DNA of 64,000 bases from Granulicella sp. L60. Lineage in GTDB: Bacteria > Acidobacteriota > Terriglobia > Terriglobales > Acidobacteriaceae. Location: assembly GCF_009765825.1 (NCBI RefSeq), contig NZ_LMUR01000022.1, forward strand, positions 255,235 through 319,234, given 5' to 3'. The position numbers were made by a program, and so were the translations under genes. This document shows, piece after piece, positions 1 through 8,399 of this stretch. The notes under the pieces were generated by a model. That model saw only the letters and a list, made by a program, of their open reading frames with translations. It did no database searches and was not told where the DNA came from. The number at the start of each line of letters is the position of its first letter. Position 1 is the stretch's first letter.

Positions 1-50
1 GAGCGCATGGAGATATGTTAGCGCCTGTTCCTCCTCCTTGCAGTGTGGCG

Positions 51-458
51 TTATTTGGTCGCGGCTTTGGCGGCTGCTTTGTCACCTACGTGCCGGATCG
101 CCGAGTCGACGACCCCGTAGAGGAGGGCCTGATGATCTTCCTTGGTCTTCATCTTGATAAAGTTGCCTACGCGCTGGCCGGCTGCGGCATCGTCTGGGAG
201 TGTGACTCCGCGGCTCTGAGCAGAGATGGAGGCGAGCTGCTGGATGATGTCGAAGAAGGTGGCTTCATCTTTGCCGGCGAGCTGCCAGCAGTCGGAGACG
301 GTGCAGGTGAGGATCTGCTCTGTGCTCCAGTTATGGGGTGTGGAGTTTGCGGAGGGTGTGATGGTTGCGGTGGGAGAACTTGCGGGCTGTTGCGCGGAGA
401 CGACGAGTGAGGAAACAGCGAGAATGATGACTAAGGCGAGAGTGTGGATCGTGCGCAT
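51..458 (-). CDS. Small secreted hypothetical protein
   Basis: 135-residue protein of unknown function. Residues 1 to about 23 form a clean signal peptide (basic MRT start, hydrophobic core, SAQ cleavage region), so it is probably exported. A Ser/Thr/Pro-rich linker follows, then a compact globular part with two Cys (TCTVSDCW) that could form a disulfide in the periplasm. A purine-rich AAGGAA lies a short way upstream of the ATG. It is the last of two leftward genes; the gene behind it also encodes an exported small protein. I recognise no family. Confidence 0.75.
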   Translation of the reverse strand: MRTIHTLALVIILAVSSLVVSAQQPASSPTATITPSANSTPHNWSTEQILTCTVSDCWQLAGKDEATFFDIIQQLASISAQSRGVTLPDDAAAGQRVGNFIKMKTKEDHQALLYGVVDSAIRHVGDKAAAKAATK

Positions 459-515
459 GGGATCGTTCCTTTTCTTTCTTCTGGAGATGGTGACTCTGAA
501 GCGCAGTAAGAAGAT

Positions 516-869
516 CTAGTAGGGGCGTCCGTAGCGGTCGCGGCGGTTGTTCTGGGCTGCCTGTCCTATGACTGCGCCGATGCCTGCGCCTGCTGCGCCG
601 CCGATGATGGTTCCCTTGAGTCCGCCGCCGAAGACTGCGCCCAGAACGGCTCCGCCACCTGCGCCGATGAGTGCGCCTTTGCCGGGCCCGATGCCGTTGT
701 CCTGGCGGTGGTCGTCGTGGTAGCGGCGATCGTTATTGCTGTAGTAGTTGCCGCCATGGCCTCCGTGACGCATGCCGCTGTTGAAGTTGTTGTACTGGGC
801 GTTCGCGGGAAGGAGGCTGGTCGCAAACAGGAGTGGGGCGATGAGGACCGCTTTTCTTAGCTTGGTCAT
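516..869 (-). CDS. Secreted glycine-zipper protein
   Basis: 117 residues. A signal peptide (MTKLRKAVLIAPLLFATSLL, cleavage near ANA-Q) precedes a polar His/Asn/Tyr/Arg-rich segment (about 25-60). The C-terminal half has repeated small-residue patterns (GALIGAGGGAVLGAVFGG and a second similar block), the signature of glycine-zipper 2TM-type domains of envelope proteins. It ends in an Arg/Tyr-rich tail. Such proteins are usually membrane-associated envelope or stress proteins, but the precise role is unknown. Start is the only Met ahead of the signal peptide; no clear Shine-Dalgarno. Confidence 0.8.
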   Translation of the reverse strand: MTKLRKAVLIAPLLFATSLLPANAQYNNFNSGMRHGGHGGNYYSNNDRRYHDDHRQDNGIGPGKGALIGAGGGAVLGAVFGGGLKGTIIGGAAGAGIGAVIGQAAQNNRRDRYGRPY

Positions 870-1117
870 GTTGAGCTTAGATGCAGGCGGTTGGTTGGAG
901 AGATGCGATTAATATTGAATTTCAACGTCTTATAACGGTTTGGCAGACGATAGCTTAGTGAAGGGTTCGCCGAGAACTTGTTGCGCGGTGATAGTAATCT
1001 GCTGGGGTGTCAGCCGTTGATTATCGATGTTGATTTCTGTGGGGTGTTGGTCGTATGCTTCGCGTGTCTTCTTGTCCCCTTTCATGAAGAGATCGAGTGC
1101 AGAGCCAGGAGTGGAAC

Positions 1118-2038
1118 ATGGTTCGTGTCCTGAGATCGTTGCGGCGTACATCTCGCTCAACCTGCGTTGCGGTGGGTGTGGCCATTGTGTTGATTGGGGT
1201 GGGCGGGTGCAAGACCCAGGAAGATGCGTCGGCTGCTGCTGCGCAGATGGCTTCGACGTCGCATACGCTGTGTGATTATTACGAGGCTTTGGATCATGTG
1301 CTTGCTTCGACAGAGGACGCGTATGAGGCACAGAATGTGCTGCTCTCCGTACCAACTATGGATCTGACGGAGACGCGGGGGCAGATTCGACTGCGTGCGG
1401 AGCTGGCGAATATTGTGGGGGAAGTGGCTTCGCTCTTCCAGAAGATGACGACATCGTCTGCGGCGACGGATGCTTCGGCTGCTGCCGGCAAACTGAATGC
1501 AGAGATGGCTTCAATGAAGGGGCTGACGGCGAACGATGGCGAGACGAAGGCGGTTACCGTCGCGGTTCAGGCCATTGTTGCGTTGGTGGAGGAGCATAAA
1601 GAGGTTGAGGCCGCGAAGCAGGTTGCCATCCTTAGCCATGATCTGTCGGTGTTCTTCGAGTCTGAGAGGAAGGCGTATGACTCGATCAACGAGGCTTATC
1701 TGCTGACGGCGAAGACGGTCGCGCTGGAGCTGATGAAGACGAAGCAGGTGGATGCGAGTGGCGTGTTTGTGTCGTCGCTGCAGCCGTTTGGTCTGTCACC
1801 AGCTATTGGCAGACCGCAGACGAAGGAGGCGATGGAGCCTTATCTTACGGCGCAGATCAATGCGGACTACAAGCTGAAGATGGAGGATGCGACCAAGGCT
1901 ACAGAGTCGCTGAGTGCAGCGTTGAAGGAGATGGATGCGCGTGTGAATCTGGTGGCTCATGACAAGCCGATGAGCTTGCGGCAAGAGCCGTTTTCATTGG
2001 CTGAGGTGAAGTCGTGGGTGGCTGAGATTAATAAGTAG
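1118..2038 (+). CDS. Putative lipoprotein, helical, unknown function
   Basis: 306 residues from the ATG at 1118, which has AGGAG at 1107-1111; an in-frame ATG at 1097 lacks a ribosome site. Basic N-terminus, hydrophobic stretch and lipobox ending IGVGGC predict a lipoprotein processed by signal peptidase II. The rest is Ala/Glu/Lys-rich and predicted helical, without a family I can name. Stop is 12 bases before the start of the next gene, and that gene and the CsbD-like gene follow on the same strand, so the three may be one operon. Confidence 0.75.
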   Translation: MVRVLRSLRRTSRSTCVAVGVAIVLIGVGGCKTQEDASAAAAQMASTSHTLCDYYEALDHVLASTEDAYEAQNVLLSVPTMDLTETRGQIRLRAELANIVGEVASLFQKMTTSSAATDASAAAGKLNAEMASMKGLTANDGETKAVTVAVQAIVALVEEHKEVEAAKQVAILSHDLSVFFESERKAYDSINEAYLLTAKTVALELMKTKQVDASGVFVSSLQPFGLSPAIGRPQTKEAMEPYLTAQINADYKLKMEDATKATESLSAALKEMDARVNLVAHDKPMSLRQEPFSLAEVKSWVAEINK

Positions 2039-2050
2039 CAGGAGGATGGT

Positions 2051-2380
2051 ATGGGTGACGCGCTCGGGACGCTTGAGAGTATCTACTTCAGCTTCCAGGC
2101 TAATCTGGAGGATATGCTGGCGGCGTGTAAGACGCAGGCGGATCGAGATGCGATTATGTCGCAGTATGTTGCGGCGAGGCAGAACTATTGGCAGTGCATC
2201 GACCGGACGTTCCATAACGACGATCCTGTGGTGCAGTCGCTGGTGGCGGAGGCGAAGGCGGATATTGCGCAGCTGAATACGATCGACAACAGTCTGGGCG
2301 ATATTGCGAAGGTGATCAACATTGCGACTGAGGTTGTTACGGTGGGATCGAAGATTGCGGCGAAGGTGATTACGCTTTAG
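2051..2380 (+). CDS. Hypothetical helical protein
   Basis: 109 residues, no signal peptide, start ATG preceded at good spacing by GGAGG (2041-2045). The sequence is mostly amphipathic helix with two Cys (LAACKT, YWQCID) and a small-residue hydrophobic C-terminal helix (VVTVGSKIAAKVITL) that might touch a membrane. It sits between a lipoprotein gene and a CsbD-type gene on the same strand. No recognised family. Confidence 0.7.
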   Translation: MGDALGTLESIYFSFQANLEDMLAACKTQADRDAIMSQYVAARQNYWQCIDRTFHNDDPVVQSLVAEAKADIAQLNTIDNSLGDIAKVINIATEVVTVGSKIAAKVITL

Positions 2381-2442
2381 GCGTGGATTTCGGTGCTGGC
2401 GCGAGGCGGGAAGATTGCATCTCATGTTGCTGGAGGTTCGAC

Positions 2443-2769
2443 ATGAAGGCTCTTCCGTGGATTCTTGCAGGTGTTGGCGTTGGTGCTGCGATTACGATTT
2501 TGCTGTTTAACTCGGAGCCGGAGTATGCCACCGGGTATGACGGGGTGGAGGGTGCGGCTCGGCGGAGCTTTGGCTGGGGTGCGAAGACGCAGGCCGAGGG
2601 CAAGGTGGGTTCGGTCGCGGGTGCGATCAAGGAGGGGGTTGGGCGGTTTACGGGTAATGCTGATCTGGCCGATGAGGGTACGGCGGACCGGGTGGAAGGC
2701 GGCGTGAAGGACGCCGTGGGCCGGGTCGGTCAGGCCGTTGGACAGACGATTCACGATCTGAACAAGTAG
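2443..2769 (+). CDS. CsbD-like stress protein with N-terminal membrane anchor
   Basis: 108 residues from ATG 2443 (GGAGG at 2432-2436). Residues 3-22 are a hydrophobic helix (LPWILAGVGVGAAITILL). The C-terminal part has the repeated GKVGSVAGAIKEGVGRFTGN / GGVKDAVGRVGQAVG pattern of CsbD-like small stress proteins. Family members are induced by general stress in many bacteria but the biochemical role is not established. The membrane anchor is less usual than the plain soluble form. Probably distal gene of the three-gene run starting at 1118. Confidence 0.8.
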   Translation: MKALPWILAGVGVGAAITILLFNSEPEYATGYDGVEGAARRSFGWGAKTQAEGKVGSVAGAIKEGVGRFTGNADLADEGTADRVEGGVKDAVGRVGQAVGQTIHDLNK

Positions 2770-3230
2770 GTCCGGTTCCCTCGGTGGGGGTACCCCACCC
2801 CCCTGGGGGTTACCCGTGCTAACTGGTTTGATTTGTGCGAGATGTGATTTTTGGCGTCTCGCAAAATTTTCATTCCAGAGGGGTTACGGGTAAAAATCTG
2901 ATTCTATTGGGGTTAGCGGGTTTGGTTGTGGTGTCGGAATATTTTGCCCCCTATATCTATTATATGGGTTTGGCGGGGGTGGTACGCCACGCGTAAGCCT
3001 TTGTAGGGTAAGGGTTTGCGGAGTTTGGGGCTTGACAGGTTTTGCGTGGGCACGAGGGCATACAAGGGGCTAAAGCCCCGCTTCCTGGTGGGTGGAGAGA
3101 CCCAAGGCTAAAGCCTTGGGGTACCTAGAAGCAAAGGCTTGGGGCCAGAACCTCAAGCTCTGGTCCCCAAAGGCTCTATACGGATTTGTCAGACGGTATT
3201 TCGTGGTGGTTGGGTGGCGGGGAGTGGCGA
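2770..3230. other. Intergenic region with GC-rich hairpins and REP-like palindromes
   Basis: No convincing gene. It opens with a GTGGGG/CCCCAC hairpin (2784-2798) just after the CsbD-like gene, possibly its transcription end, continues through a T/G-rich stretch, and carries REP-like palindromes from 3066 to 3170 (listed separately). Confidence 0.6.
3066..3170. repeat. Three clustered REP-like palindromes
   Basis: Three hairpins in about 105 bp: GGGGCTAAAGCCCC (3066-3079); CCCAAGGCT-AA-AGCCTTGGG (3101-3120, 9-bp arms); and TTGGGGCCAGA paired with TCTGG-T-CCCCAA (3139-3170, one bulge). The first two share the core GGCTAAAGCC. They lie about 300 bp from the end of a REP-associated tyrosine transposase gene, the arrangement expected of REP elements and their RAYT. 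Confidence 0.65.
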
Positions 3231-3443
3231 TTAGCTGGCTTTGTGGTGGTGGAGAGCGGCGCGTACCTTTTCGACGTGGGTGCCGTGGACGCGGATGGCT
3301 TCGTGGAGCTGTTGGCCGGTGACGCCGAACTCCTGGGCCCAGTAGTGGATGTCGGAGGACAACTTGGGGTTGATCTCTTTGGGGTCGTGGGGAGCCTTGG
3401 AGTGCTCGATGGGTTCTGCGCTTGCGATGATTTCGTCAGCCAT
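3231..3443 (-). CDS. DUF3606 domain protein
   Basis: 70 residues covering one DUF3606 domain: DPKEIN near residue 20, the central HYWAQEFGVTGQQLHEAI helix pair, then a C-terminal VEKVRAALHHHK. The pattern of Asp-Pro, Trp and GVT is typical of this small soluble family found mainly in soil bacteria; its function is unknown. It is a free-standing single-domain version and ends 30 bp upstream of nothing but the palindrome cluster. Confidence 0.8.
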   Translation of the reverse strand: MADEIIASAEPIEHSKAPHDPKEINPKLSSDIHYWAQEFGVTGQQLHEAIRVHGTHVEKVRAALHHHKAS

Positions 3444-3473
3444 GTCTTCGATTCCTCTTTCCGGTGGTGCTAG

Positions 3474-3971
3474 TTAGGTGGATGAGGATGGTGGGGTTGG
3501 GGATGTCCCTGTATGGGTGATTTGGACGGGGGAGGGTTCGTCGAGGAGGAGGTGACGGTAGGTGGACCAGGGCCAGTCTTCGGGTCTTTCGACGAGACCT
3601 CGGGTGACGGGATTGCGGTGCATGTACTTGATCTTTTCGACTCGCTTGTTGTGGGTGAAGACGTTGAAGTCGTAGTAGCGGGTCTGCCAGAAGGGTGTCG
3701 GGGTGAGGCGCTTGGAGACAGAGAGTTTCAGGGATTGGAGGGCTTTGGAGAGTGGGTGTTCGGGAGGTTCGCTGAGGAGCAGGTGGACGTGCTCAGGCAT
3801 GACGACGTAGCCGAGGACTTCGAAGTGATAGCGTTTGCGGGTGAGTTCGAGGGAGTGCTCGAAGATGTCTCTGGAGGCGGGGGTGTTGAGGTGGGGTTCG
3901 CGGTGGTGACAACTGAAGGTGATGAAGTGGTCGTCGCCCTCTTGTTGGTATCGCTTGAGGTGGAGCGGCAT
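3474..3971 (-). CDS. REP-associated tyrosine transposase (RAYT, Y1_Tnp family)
   Basis: 165 residues from the ATG at 3971; family members begin with a similar xRLKRY start, so the in-frame extension to 4106 (a Pro/Arg-rich stretch) is probably not coding. Visible features: HFITFSCHHR (15-24), the HUH-type metal motif HVH at 61-63 (VMPEHVHLLLSE), FWQTRYYDFNV (94-104), and Y116 in KIKYMHRNPV as the likely catalytic Tyr. RAYTs are single-copy domesticated relatives of IS200/IS605 transposases that cut REP hairpins. REP-like palindromes lie just downstream (3066-3170). All catalytic residues are present, so it looks intact. Confidence 0.88.
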   Translation of the reverse strand: MPLHLKRYQQEGDDHFITFSCHHREPHLNTPASRDIFEHSLELTRKRYHFEVLGYVVMPEHVHLLLSEPPEHPLSKALQSLKLSVSKRLTPTPFWQTRYYDFNVFTHNKRVEKIKYMHRNPVTRGLVERPEDWPWSTYRHLLLDEPSPVQITHTGTSPTPPSSST

Positions 3972-4177
3972 GGGTGGGTTTAGTGTATCGGGATTTTCGC
4001 TGCCGCGAAAATTGCCCACCTTAGCGACGATGAGACTGTCGCGAAGATGGGGCACCCGGTTTTGTGGCGGTACTGACGACGTTGTCGCCCATCTCAACTT
4101 TCCCAAAACACACCCATTCGAGGTATAGGTTTCTCGTCCGCTTAGCGCTACTCTAAGTCTCGAATTGTGAGGTGTTC

Positions 4178-4480
4178 ATGGTTTTCACGGTGATGGTCAG
4201 AAAAACTGGTGAGATGTTTGAGGTTGAAACTCAGTGCGATGGAGATGGCCAGAACCAGCGAAATGCCGACCCTGAAATTCTTTTGGATAAGTCTTACAGC
4301 GGTTACTTGTATACCGGCGCAAAAAAAGAAATTGAGGCGCAAGGTGAAGAAATATTCCTCTATACGGAACGAAAGAAGGCAACTTTCGCCGGAGACGAGC
4401 TAGAACTCCCAGACGTCCAACAGCCCATTCTTCCTATAAAACTTAGGCAACAGTCTGACGTTCCCCCAAGCATTGAGTAG
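4178..4480 (+). CDS. Possible small orphan protein in AT-rich patch
   Basis: About 100 residues from ATG 4178 (a GTG lies at 4172). Polar, acidic, without signal peptide or recognised domain; it has a KKEIEAQGEEIFLYTERKK charged central segment. Codon use is AT-richer than that of the surrounding genes, like the gene at 4598, suggesting a recently acquired stretch. A GTGAGG-type ribosome site lies upstream. A strong hairpin follows the stop (4487-4521). A short opposite-strand ORF overlaps, so coding status is not certain. Confidence 0.45.
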   Translation: MVFTVMVRKTGEMFEVETQCDGDGQNQRNADPEILLDKSYSGYLYTGAKKEIEAQGEEIFLYTERKKATFAGDELELPDVQQPILPIKLRQQSDVPPSIE

Positions 4481-4486
4481 TCACCC

Positions 4487-4521
4487 GCAGCAAACATTCA
4501 TACCGTGCGAATGTTTGCTGC
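4487..4521. terminator. Strong hairpin without T-tract
   Basis: GCAGCAAACATTC pairs perfectly with GAATGTTTGCTGC over 13 bp around a 9-nt loop, seven bases after the stop of the ORF at 4178. No run of T follows (CGCAAAAAG), so it may stabilise a 3' end or attenuate rather than terminate. Confidence 0.45.
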
Positions 4522-4597
4522 CGCAAAAAGATGGTGCATCAAGATGATGGTGAGATAGCCAGGATGATGTCAATTACCCATTTCTAGGAGAATTAGC

Positions 4598-5020
4598 GTG
4601 CTAGCCAGAAGGCAATCACTAATAATAGGACTCGTAGTGGTTTCTATTTTTGTGACAAGCTGCAAGAAGCCAGAACCTCAGGGTTATCGTGTCGTTGCTT
4701 ATGACGGTAGAACAAAAGAATGGACGATCATAGACTCCGACATCGACAGCGAAACGAACAAAACACATAGGAAAAAACTTATAGTTGTCTGCAAATCCTA
4801 TAAATTAGGAGACCATGATTTTTTAAAAGGCTCTGATGTCTGTGACCTACAAGTTGGACAATTAATTAGCACTTTTATTCCGAAGAAAGATGCAGATAGG
4901 GAGCATGTTTTTATTGATGCCTCGGATAACCAACTTTATATCGCCCGTGGAGACGGAGACCAGAAAATAGTACAGTTCTTCGACATCCTCAAATATGAGA
5001 TGTTGCCGGACGAAAAGTAA
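4598..5020 (+). CDS. Putative lipoprotein, orphan
   Basis: 140 residues starting at GTG 4598, with AGGAG at 4586-4590. The N-terminus (basic MLARRQ, hydrophobic core, lipobox VTSC then KK) predicts a lipid-anchored protein. The mature part is a mixed beta-rich, Lys/Asp-rich domain with Cys in VVCKS and SDVCDLQVGQ. Codon usage is strongly AT-biased relative to gyrA next door, indicating transfer. No family recognised. Confidence 0.7.
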   Translation: MLARRQSLIIGLVVVSIFVTSCKKPEPQGYRVVAYDGRTKEWTIIDSDIDSETNKTHRKKLIVVCKSYKLGDHDFLKGSDVCDLQVGQLISTFIPKKDADREHVFIDASDNQLYIARGDGDQKIVQFFDILKYEMLPDEK

Positions 5021-5096
5021 GAAGTTTTTGCGACCACCCCAGGCAGTCGTAAGCGGTTAGTCGCAATAACTTCATTTTGTAACATTCCTAAACGAA

Positions 5097-7973
5097 TTAC
5101 TGCAGGAGGGTGCCTTCTTCGGGTTGGATTTTGGCTTCTTCCGGGGGGATGACTACGGCGGCGGCGACCTTGTCGTCGGCGTCGAGGTCGAGGAGTTTGA
5201 CGCCGCTGGTGCTGCGGCCGGCGGCGCGGATGGATTTGGTGTCGATGCGGATGATCTTGCCGAACTGGCTGATGAGCATGAGTTCGCTGGTCTCGTCGAC
5301 GAGGTTGATGCCGGTGACCTTACCGATCTTGGGGGTCGCCTTCATGTTGATGACGCCCTTGCCGCCGCGGGTCTGGAGGCGGTAGGCGTCGACGTCGGTG
5401 CGTTTGCCGTATCCGTTCTCGCTGATGGAGAGGACGAGGCAGGGGGTGAGGCCGAGCTGCTTGTCGAGCTTTTCGAGTTTGGCGGTGACCTCTTCGGAGA
5501 CGACGGGAGCGGATAGCTCGGATGGGTCGCCGGAGAGCTCGAGCGGGGTGGCGGAGGTGGACTCGGTGGCCTCGCCGATGGCGGCTTCGACCTGGTTGGT
5601 GAGGCCCTTGGAGGCGGCGAGTTCGAGGCGCTGCTTGTTGCGTGCCTCGTTGGATGGGGTGACGGCGGCGCCGATGACGTAGTCTCCCTTTTTGAGGGAG
5701 ATGCCGCGGTTGCCGGTGGCGGGGCGGCCCATGGGGCGGAGGTCGGTCTCGTTGAAGCGGATGGCCATGCCGTCGTGGGTGGCGAGGAAGATGACCTGCT
5801 GGCCGTCGGTGATGCGGGCGGTGATGAGCTCGTCGTCCTTCTCGATGTTGATAGAGATGATGCCGCGGGCCATGACGTTGGAGAAGTCCTTGAGCGGGGT
5901 CTTCTTGACGGTGCCGTTGCGGGTGGCGAAGAGGACGAACTTGTTGTCTTCGGCGAGGTCGCGGACGGGGAGGATGGTGACGACTTTTTCTCCGGGCTGG
6001 AGGGCGACGAGGGAGGCCATGGCCTTGCCCTTGCCTGCGGCGCCGATGTCGGGGACTTCGTAGACCTTGAGCCAGTAGACGCGGCCGGTGTTGGTGAAGC
6101 AGAGGAGATAGGCGTGGGTGGAGTCGATGATGAGCTGGGCGACGAAGTCCTCTTCGCGGGTCTTCATGCCGAGACGTCCGGTGCCGCCGCGACGCTGCTG
6201 TCTATAGATAGAGATGGGGGTGCGCTTGAGGTAGCCGGTGTTGGAGACGGTGACGGCGACCTGCTCGTCGGCGATGAGGTCTTCGAGCTGAAGCTCGGCG
6301 GTCTCGTCGATGATGGTGGTGCGGCGGGCGTCGCCGTACTTGTCGCGGATCTCGGTGAGCTCTTTGACGATGACCTTGCGGAGCTTTGCGGGAGAGGCGA
6401 GGATGGATTCGAACTCGGCGATGTTGTCGCGGACTTCGGCAAGTTCTTTGAGGAGCTCGTCGATGGAGAGCTGGGTGAGGCGGTAGAGCTGCAGCTCGAG
6501 GATGGCGTCGACCTGGCGGTAGCTGAGGATGAGCGTGCCGGTGGTGGAGAAGGTGAGGTCGACGTTGTACTTGGCTGGGTCGAGGGTGATGCCGGCGAGC
6601 TCGGTGCCGCGGAGGTTGATGCGCTTGTTGGAGAAGTAGCTGAAGAGGTTCTCGCGGGCGTCGGCGCGGCTGGTGGACTGGCGGATGATGCGGATGACGT
6701 TGTCGAGGTGATCGAGCGCGATCTGGTAGCCGAGCAGGATGTGTTCGCGGTCGCGGGCCTTGTTGAGGAGGAAGGCGGTGCGGCGGCGGACGACTTCGGT
6801 GCGGTGGTCGAGGAAGGCGCGGATAGCCTGGTCGAGCGGGAGCTCCTTGGGCTGACCGTTGTGGACGGCCAGAAAGATCATGGAGAAGGAGTCCTGCATC
6901 TGGGTGTGCTTGTGAAGCTGGTTGAGGACGATCTGGTGCTCGGCGCCGCGCTTGAGGCCGATGACGATGCGCATGCCGTCGCGGTCGGACTCGTCGCGGA
7001 ACTCGTCGCGGGCGATGTCGGTGATGATGCCCTCGTTGACGAGCTCGGCGATGCGCTCGATGAGCTTGGACTTGTTGACCTGGTAGGGGATCTCGGTGAC
7101 GATGATGGCCTGGCGTCCGCCGGAGATGTTTTCGATGGAGGCCTTGGCGCGCATCATGAAGCGACCGCGGCCGGTGCGGTAGGCGTTGGGGATGTTGGCC
7201 TTGCCGAAGAGGAAGCCGCCCGTGGGGAAGTCGGGGCCGAGAACGTGCTCGAGGACGAGTTCGAGGTCGGGGCGGTGGTCTTGCGGGGACTTCGAGAGCA
7301 GCGCGATGCAGGCGTTGACGACCTCGGTGAGGTTGTGTGGCGGGATGTTGGTCGCCATGCCGACGGCGATGCCGCCTGAGCCGTTGACGATGAGGTTGGG
7401 GATGCGCGCGGGCAGGACGGTGGGCTCGAGGGTGGACTCATCGTAGTTGGGTGCGAAGTCTACGGTGTCGGAATCGATGTCGGCGAGCATCTCGCTGGCG
7501 ATGCGGGTGAGGCGGGATTCGGTGTAGCGCATGGCCGCGGGTGGGTCACCGTCGACGGAGCCGAAGTTGCCCTGGCCGTCTACGAGTGGGTAGCGGAGGC
7601 TGAAGGGTTGGGCGAGGCGGACCATGGTGTCGTAGATGGCGGAGTCGCCGTGGGGATGGTAGTTACCCATGACGTGGCCGACGACCTTGGCGGACTTGGT
7701 GTACTTCTTGTTGAACTGGAGGCCCATCTCCTGCATGCCATAGAGGATGCGCCGGTGGACGGGCTTGAGGCCGTCGCGGACGTCTGGCAGGGCGCGGCCG
7801 ATGATGACCGACATGGAGTAGTCGAGATACGACCGACGCATCTCCTCTTCAATATTGATAGAGAGCATGAAGGCGGCGCCGCGGCCCTGGACGGTGCTGG
7901 GGGGAGTGCCGTCGGGGTTTTCGGGGTTATTCGGGGGCGTGAGGGGGAGTCCGGGGTTCTGTTCGTCTGCCAT
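5097..7973 (-). CDS. gyrA: DNA gyrase subunit A
   Basis: 958 residues. Breaks and rejoins DNA with GyrB (not in this window) to introduce negative supercoils. Visible: N-terminal winged-helix/tower core starting around residue 36; quinolone region HPHGDSAIYDTM with Ser111 and Asp115, the susceptible-type residues; catalytic Tyr150 in AAMRYTESR; GyrA box QRRGGTG starting the beta-pinwheel C-terminal domain. It is longer than E. coli GyrA (875 residues) because of an N-terminal Pro/Asn-rich extension and an acidic Ala/Glu/Ser-rich insertion of roughly 80 residues between pinwheel blades. A TATAAT (7988-7993, minus strand) lies only 14 bases before the ATG and there is no Shine-Dalgarno, so translation may be nearly leaderless. 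Confidence 0.97.
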   Translation of the reverse strand: MADEQNPGLPLTPPNNPENPDGTPPSTVQGRGAAFMLSINIEEEMRRSYLDYSMSVIIGRALPDVRDGLKPVHRRILYGMQEMGLQFNKKYTKSAKVVGHVMGNYHPHGDSAIYDTMVRLAQPFSLRYPLVDGQGNFGSVDGDPPAAMRYTESRLTRIASEMLADIDSDTVDFAPNYDESTLEPTVLPARIPNLIVNGSGGIAVGMATNIPPHNLTEVVNACIALLSKSPQDHRPDLELVLEHVLGPDFPTGGFLFGKANIPNAYRTGRGRFMMRAKASIENISGGRQAIIVTEIPYQVNKSKLIERIAELVNEGIITDIARDEFRDESDRDGMRIVIGLKRGAEHQIVLNQLHKHTQMQDSFSMIFLAVHNGQPKELPLDQAIRAFLDHRTEVVRRRTAFLLNKARDREHILLGYQIALDHLDNVIRIIRQSTSRADARENLFSYFSNKRINLRGTELAGITLDPAKYNVDLTFSTTGTLILSYRQVDAILELQLYRLTQLSIDELLKELAEVRDNIAEFESILASPAKLRKVIVKELTEIRDKYGDARRTTIIDETAELQLEDLIADEQVAVTVSNTGYLKRTPISIYRQQRRGGTGRLGMKTREEDFVAQLIIDSTHAYLLCFTNTGRVYWLKVYEVPDIGAAGKGKAMASLVALQPGEKVVTILPVRDLAEDNKFVLFATRNGTVKKTPLKDFSNVMARGIISINIEKDDELITARITDGQQVIFLATHDGMAIRFNETDLRPMGRPATGNRGISLKKGDYVIGAAVTPSNEARNKQRLELAASKGLTNQVEAAIGEATESTSATPLELSGDPSELSAPVVSEEVTAKLEKLDKQLGLTPCLVLSISENGYGKRTDVDAYRLQTRGGKGVINMKATPKIGKVTGINLVDETSELMLISQFGKIIRIDTKSIRAAGRSTSGVKLLDLDADDKVAAAVVIPPEEAKIQPEEGTLLQ

Positions 7974-8399
7974 GGGTTTATGTATCTATTATAGATGGTT
8001 TGGCTGGCGAGAGCCGGGGCATTGAGGTGGCAGATCCTGAACCCTAAACCAGGGTCCGATTGGGTTATATCGGCGGCTGTCATGGGCGATTCTGATTCGA
8101 TCGTGTTGGGGCTCGGCCTTTACGCGGATCATCGGCGGGCGATACAAGGCGCTCATCGATAAATACTAAATTTGGAATAAAGAATCTTGGAATTCATAAA
8201 ACAGTGAATGGTCTGCCTGGTAGCGGTTTTGGCTGTTGTTGTTAAAGCACTGATAAAAACAGGCTTTGATAAAATTTATATCTTTCTTTCCGTTTGGCCC
8301 TCCATGTGCTATCCCACTTTCAGATAATATTCCGTGACAAAACGTGACGTATTCGAATTTAGCGATAGAGTCGAAGCCGCTCACAGGAGAACAGGGACA
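7974..8399. other. Divergent intergenic region, gyrA / TonB receptor
   Basis: No convincing gene. The part from about 8160 to 8340 is markedly AT-rich and probably holds the promoter of the receptor at 8400. A 72-codon ORF on the minus strand here has no ribosome site and no recognisable domain. Confidence 0.5.

Noticed and set aside
3972..4106. N-terminal 45-codon extension of the RAYT frame
   Set aside because: Not family-like, lacks a ribosome site, and the family normally begins at the LKRY segment.
5775..7379. 534-codon plus-strand ORF opposite gyrA
   Set aside because: An acidic, Val/Gly/Asp-rich antisense translation created by GC-rich codons of gyrA; no domain, no ribosome site.
8166..8384. 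72-codon minus-strand ORF in AT-rich DNA before the TonB receptor
   Set aside because: No ribosome site or recognisable domain; the stretch is better explained as promoter DNA.
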